A stretch of DNA of 10,000 nt from Magnetospirillum sp. Its GTDB lineage: Bacteria > Pseudomonadota > Alphaproteobacteria > Rhodospirillales > Magnetospirillaceae. Shown one piece after another: positions 7,601 through 10,000 of this stretch. A program made the translations under genes and the position numbers. Position 1 is the stretch's first letter. The number at the start of each line of letters is the position of its first letter. Location of the stretch: NCBI GenBank assembly GCA_020217035.1, contig JAIWOG010000192.1, positions 1 to 10,000 of the forward strand, written 5' to 3'. The notes under the pieces were generated by a model. The model was not told the DNA's origin. It ran no database searches and saw only the letters and a list, made by a program, of their open reading frames with translations.

Positions 7601-8161
7601 GGTGAAGCCGATGTCGCGGGCCATGCGCCCCAGAATCTTTTCGTGTTCGGAAAAACGGTAGCCATGCATCAGCACGATGGCCACCGCCCGCAAGCCGGCC
7701 TCATGGGCCGCCGACAGGGCCGCCCAGGCGGCGGTCTCGTCCAGCGGGCGAAGGATGTCGCCGTGCGGCCCCACCCGTTCGTCCACCTCGACCACTTGGG
7801 AATAAAGCATCTCCGGCAGGCGGATGGCGCGGGCGAACAAATCGGGGCGGTGCTGCTGGCCGATGCGCAGGGCATCGGCGAAGCCGGCGGTGACCACCAG
7901 CAGCGTCGGTTCACCTTTGCGTTCCAACAACGCGTTGGTGGCCACCGTGGTGCCCATCTTCACAGCCGCCACCTGTTCGGGCGGGATTTCGCCGTCGGCG
8001 GCGATGCCCAGCAAACGGCGGATGCCCGCCAGGGCGGCATCTTGATAGTGCTCGGGGTTTTCCGACAGCAGCTTGAGCGTGGCGAGTTCGCCGTCCGGGG
8101 TGCGGGCGACGATGTCGGTGAAGGTGCCGCCACGGTCGATCCAGAACTGCCAGCCGCCCAT
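4598..8161 (-). CDS. 5-oxoprolinase (ATP-hydrolysing), fused HyuA-HyuB type
   Basis: A 1187-residue cytoplasmic enzyme, close to the roughly 1200-1290 residues usual for single-chain 5-oxoprolinases (EC 3.5.2.9). These convert 5-oxo-L-proline to L-glutamate with ATP. The HyuA-like half (about 1-670) has FWIDRGGTFTDIV (6-18), GTTVATNALLERKG (70-83), SGPAGGVVGGV (257-267), FDMGGTSTDV (281-290), and NPGPACYRRGGPLAVTDCN (345-363), typical of the actin-like ATPase fold. The HyuB-like half (about 682-1187) has the NNLF and ERLDFSC blocks, NGGTHLPDV (773-781), RGHHADIGG (800-808), and the glycine-rich tail ending PGGGGYGD. Separate HyuA/HyuB hydantoinases and acetone or acetophenone carboxylases are relatives; the fused form favours oxoprolinase. 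The ATG at 8161 has GGGAG five bases upstream; a TTG four codons earlier was rejected. No transporter or pathway partner lies beside it; its upstream region is shared with a chemoreceptor gene. Confidence 0.92.
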   Translation of the reverse strand: MGGWQFWIDRGGTFTDIVARTPDGELATLKLLSENPEHYQDAALAGIRRLLGIAADGEIPPEQVAAVKMGTTVATNALLERKGEPTLLVVTAGFADALRIGQQHRPDLFARAIRLPEMLYSQVVEVDERVGPHGDILRPLDETAAWAALSAAHEAGLRAVAIVLMHGYRFSEHEKILGRMARDIGFTQVSLSHEVSPLMKLVGRGDTTVVDSYLSPVLRRYVDRVAADLSGSRLMFMQSSGGLTDARRFQGKDAILSGPAGGVVGGVATSLDAGFSALVGFDMGGTSTDVWHYDGGFERSFDTMVAGIRVRAPIMDIHTVAAGGGSVLSYDGARFRVGPHSAGANPGPACYRRGGPLAVTDCNVALGRIHPDHFPQVFGPHADQPLDVAAAWAGFAKLAEQTGRSPEQVAEGFLSIAVMNMANAIKQVSVARGHDVARHALACFGGAGGQHACLVADQLAMDVVILHPLAGVLSAYGMGLADLRVLKERGLEAPLDSDGMAMVNRAMADIEAIARCELERQGVERLDMSASRTLKVKYQGADTALEVPFGDADSVSAAFAAAHRARFGFVMDGRPLVVESVAIDVAGGGEPACLPMLEPAQDDATPLAHTRMVCAGAWHDSPIFARRDLRPGHRVDGPAMVVEDNATTIVEPGWRAEILPQGHLVLRRVARRPASRAAGTSADPVMLEIFNNLFMSVAEQMGAVLANTAHSVNIKERLDFSCALFDAEGGLIANAPHIPVHLGSMGESVRVVLQRRRGTMRPGDSYVLNSPYNGGTHLPDVTVVTPVFVAGAPLFFVASRGHHADIGGVTPGSMPPDSTHIDQEGVLLDDVTLVEAGHFRQVEIEALLRSGPHPARNVAQNIADLQAQLAANEKGAAELTRLCDLYGIDTVTAYMGHVQDNAEESVRRAIAGLQDGAFAVEMDDGAIIRVAVTVNRAERTARVDFTGTSEQRPGNANAPKSITRAAVLYVFRCIVDDAIPLNEGCLKPLELVIPEGSMLAPLPPAAVVAGNVETSQAVVDCLMAALGVMAASQGTMNNLTFGDQTRQYYETICGGAGAGPGFKGASAVQTHMTNSRLTDPEVLEWRYPVLVDGFRIRRHSGGAGRWPGGDGVVRRLKFLEPMSAAILSNRRRVAPFGLMGGGDGKAGENRVERADGRVETLAGTARVQVRAGDVLVVETPGGGGYGD

Positions 8162-8166
8162 GGAAA

Positions 8167-8171
8167 CTCCC
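8167..8171 (-). promoter_or_regulatory. Ribosome binding site of the 5-oxoprolinase gene
   Basis: GGGAG sits five bases before the ATG at 8161. An in-frame TTG at 8173 would start upstream of this site and leave it unused, so the ATG is the better start. Confidence 0.7.
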
Positions 8172-8226
8172 AAGCCAAGGAAACCAGATGCTAACGCAAG
8201 CTCCGACCCGGCGAAAGCCGTTTACG

Positions 8227-8238
8227 TCCTTCGAAGGA
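8227..8238. repeat. 12-bp perfect palindrome, possible operator
   Basis: TCCTTCGAAGGA reads identically on both strands and lies between the divergent 5-oxoprolinase and chemoreceptor genes, 66 bp upstream of the oxoprolinase ATG. The symmetry would suit a dimeric regulator. Symmetry ends exactly at these 12 bases, and no regulator gene is in the window, so function is unproven. Its right arm runs into AGGAGG (8235-8240), which also resembles a strong ribosome site on the plus strand. Confidence 0.35.
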
Positions 8239-8350
8239 GGTCGGCTAGCCAAGTGAGCAAGGCTGGTATCCCTTGGTGATGTGGCAAAATTCTGACCATG
8301 GAGTATGGTGAGGGGCTGTAGTACTGAAGTATGGGTTAGTGGGGGCCGCC

Positions 8351-10000
8351 ATGTCCAAGATGCTGCATTCCGTTTCAATCGCCGCCAAGTTGTGGATCAT
8401 CGTCGCCTTGGCGGTGGTTGGCTTGGCCGTGGCCTTCGTCACCGAGGTCCGGATGTTGTCGCAAGACACCATGGACGCCCGCCAGGCCAAGGTGCGCAAC
8501 GTCATCGAAGCCGCCACCGGGGTGGTGACCAATTTCACGACCCTGGCCGAAAAGGGCGAGATGACGCGCGAGCAGGCGCAAAGCGCCGCCATCAGCGCCA
8601 TCAAGTCCATGCGTTACGACGGCACCGAATACATCTGGATCAACTCCCTGGACGGTCTGATGATCATGCATCCGACCAATCCCAAGCTGGACGGCAAGGA
8701 ACTGTTCGGCCTGAAGGATCCCACCGGCAAGCTGTTCTTCAAGGAAATGGTCGACGTGGTCCGCGCCAAGGGCGAGGGCGTGGTGGAATACATGTGGCCG
8801 AAGCCGGGCTCGGACGTGCCGGTTCCCAAGGTGTCCTACGTCAAGGGCGTCCCCGGTTGGAACTGGTTGTTGGGGTCGGGCGTCTATGTGGACGACGTGG
8901 CCGCCACGGTGCGGGAACGCGCCATCGCCCGGGGCATCCAGACCGCCATCGGGGTGGCGCTGCTGACCTTGGTGGTGGTGGTCATCGCCCGGTCGATCAG
9001 CGCACCCTTGAAGCGGCTGACCGGCACCATGGACAAGCTGACCCAGGGCCAGTTGGAGATCGCCGTTCCCGACACCGAAAAGGGTGCCGAGATCGGCGCC
9101 ATGGCCAAGGCCATCCAGGTGTTCAAGGACAACGCCCTGTCCATGCGGCGCATGGAGGACGAACGGGCCCAGGCGGAAGCCCACGCCGAAGAGGAACGCC
9201 GGGCATTGCGTCTGAAGATGGCCGCCGACTTCGAAAGCTCGGTCAAGCACGTGGTCGGCATGGTCGGGCAGTCGGCCCAGGCGTTGAAGGGCACCGCCAC
9301 CGCCATGAGCCACAACGCCGACGACACCGCCGAGAAGTCCCAGGCGGTGGCCGCCGCCGCCGAGCAGGCGACCTCCAACGTGCAGACGGTGGCGGTGGCA
9401 ACCGAGCAGCTTTCCGCCTCGATCCAGGAAATCTCGGGCCAGGTGCATCGCTCGGCCACCATCGCCCAGAATGCCGTGCAAGCGGCCGAACGCACCAACG
9501 AGATCGTGCATGGCCTGTCGGAAGCCGCCGGCCGCATCGGCCAGGTGGTGGGCATGATCAACACCATCGCCAGTCAGACCAACCTGCTGGCGCTTAACGC
9601 CACCATCGAGGCGGCCCGCGCGGGCGAAGCCGGCAAAGGCTTCGCCGTGGTCGCCGGTGAGGTGAAGTCCTTGGCCAACCAGACCGCCAAGGCCACCGGC
9701 GAAATCGTCAGCCAGGTGGGGTCCGTGCAATCGGCCACCAACGACGCGGTCAAGGCCATCGCCGAGATCAGCCAGGTGATCGCCGAGATCAACGAGATTT
9801 CCGGCTCCATCGCCGCCGCCATCGAGGAACAAGGGGCGGCCACCCAGGAAATCTCGCGCAATACCCAGCAGGCGGCCCAAGGCACCCAGCACGTTTCCGA
9901 AAACGTCGTCGGCGTGCGTCAGGTGGCGGGCGAAACCGGCCGTTCCGCCGGCAACCTGCTGGACCAGGCCCAGCATCTGTCGGACGAAGCCGGTCAGTTG
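8351..10000 (+). CDS. Methyl-accepting chemotaxis protein with single Cache sensor (3' partial)
   Basis: The frame is open for 550 codons to the window end; probably only a short C-terminal tail is missing. The order is TM1 (about 14-31), a periplasmic single Cache domain (about 40-185, with [12 protein letters not shown] at 91-102 and [15 protein letters not shown] at 169-183), TM2 (about 193-214), HAMP (about 213-265), then the signalling coiled coil. The hairpin tip, which contacts CheA and CheW, is around [16 protein letters not shown] (420-435). The protein would sit in the inner membrane and pass ligand binding to the flagellar chemotaxis pathway; Cache domains of this type often bind small organic acids, but the ligand here is unknown. 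The Gln/Glu pairs expected at methylation sites occur on both sides of the tip (for example 337-339 and 491-494). The ATG at 8351 has GGGGG five bases upstream. It is transcribed divergently from the 5-oxoprolinase gene. Confidence 0.95.
   Translation, partial: MSKMLHSVSIAAKLWIIVALAVVGLAVAFVTEVRMLSQDTMDARQAKVRNVIEAATGVVTNFTTLAEKGEMTREQAQSAAISAIKSMRYDGTEYIWINSLDGLMIMHPTNPKLDGKELFGLKDPTGKLFFKEMVDVVRAKGEGVVEYMWPKPGSDVPVPKVSYVKGVPGWNWLLGSGVYVDDVAATVRERAIARGIQTAIGVALLTLVVVVIARSISAPLKRLTGTMDKLTQGQLEIAVPDTEKGAEIGAMAKAIQVFKDNALSMRRMEDERAQAEAHAEEERRALRLKMAADFESSVKHVVGMVGQSAQALKGTATAMSHNADDTAEKSQAVAAAAEQATSNVQTVAVATEQLSASIQEISGQVHRSATIAQNAVQAAERTNEIVHGLSEAAGRIGQVVGMINTIASQTNLLALNATIEAARAGEAGKGFAVVAGEVKSLANQTAKATGEIVSQVGSVQSATNDAVKAIAEISQVIAEINEISGSIAAAIEEQGAATQEISRNTQQAAQGTQHVSENVVGVRQVAGETGRSAGNLLDQAQHLSDEAGQL

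Larger units (their letters stand above)
8162..8350. other. Divergent intergenic region, 5-oxoprolinase / chemoreceptor
   Basis: This 189-bp spacer must hold promoters for both divergent genes. I see no strong sigma-70, sigma-54 or flagellar sigma-28 consensus. Visible structure includes a perfect 12-bp palindrome at 8227-8238, a short hairpin CGGC-GAAA-GCCG at 8209-8220, an inverted pair CAAGG/CCTTG (8258-8262 and 8271-8275), and ACCAT/ATGGT (8295-8299 and 8305-8309). Composition is clearly more A+T-rich between 8280 and 8340 than in the neighbouring genes, which is where the chemoreceptor promoter and leader most likely lie. The chemoreceptor start is preceded by GGGGG at 8341-8345. Confidence 0.55.

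Noticed and set aside
5831..8194. Long plus-strand frame of 787 codons antisense to the 5-oxoprolinase
   Set aside because: It is His/Gly/Gln/Ala-rich with no domain resemblance, and the opposite strand carries a full-length, motif-complete enzyme. Long antisense frames are common in GC-rich DNA.
8209..8223. Hairpin CGGC-GAAA-GCCG followed by TTT as a terminator
   Set aside because: The stem is only four base pairs and it lies between divergent genes, where neither transcript needs to end.
8282..8296. Possible sigma-54 promoter starting TGGCA upstream of the chemoreceptor
   Set aside because: Ten bases after the GG the sequence is AC rather than the required GC, so the -12 element is missing.
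8305..9976. Long frames in other phases across the chemoreceptor (plus 8305-9597, minus 9976-8375)
   Set aside because: The phase starting at 8351 gives an unbroken, motif-complete chemoreceptor; the others are low-complexity shadows.

Overview
The window is dense, GC-rich (by eye well over 60%), and typical of a chemotactic alphaproteobacterium. Protein style (a single-Cache chemoreceptor with an alphaproteobacterial-type HAMP and signalling domain, a GGDEF protein, a CBS-domain ClC transporter) suggests the Rhodospirillales, Magnetospirillum-like group. This is an inference from sequence character, not a database match. I saw no rRNA, tRNA, CRISPR array, insertion sequence, phage gene or compositional break, so it looks like core chromosome.

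Left block (1-3603, all minus strand): four genes packed as one likely operon. In transcription order they are a secreted pentapeptide-repeat protein (3603-3103), a GGDEF diguanylate cyclase (3092-2025), a ClC-family chloride transporter or channel with two C-terminal CBS domains (2019-226), and a DEDDh 3'-5' exonuclease whose C-terminus lies beyond base 1 (229-1). Gaps are 10 bp, 5 bp and a 4-bp ATGA overlap, so translation is probably coupled.

Middle block (3604-8161): a 125-bp divergent spacer leads into a plus-strand gene for a soluble protein made almost entirely of seven TPR units with an almost exact 40-residue period (3729-4610). It ends tail-to-tail with, and overlaps by 13 bp, a large minus-strand gene for a fused ATP-dependent 5-oxoprolinase (8161-4598), which would return 5-oxoproline to glutamate.

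Right block (8162-10000): a 189-bp divergent spacer with a 12-bp perfect palindrome separates the 5-oxoprolinase gene from a plus-strand methyl-accepting chemotaxis protein (8351 to beyond the window end), with two membrane segments around a single Cache sensor, then HAMP and the signalling hairpin.

The gene families are all known. Points worth a second look are the ClC protein's non-canonical ion- and proton-pathway residues, the weakened inhibitory site of the cyclase, the composition of the left operon, the strict TPR periodicity, and the shared control region between the oxoprolinase and the chemoreceptor. I found no convincing wholly new system.
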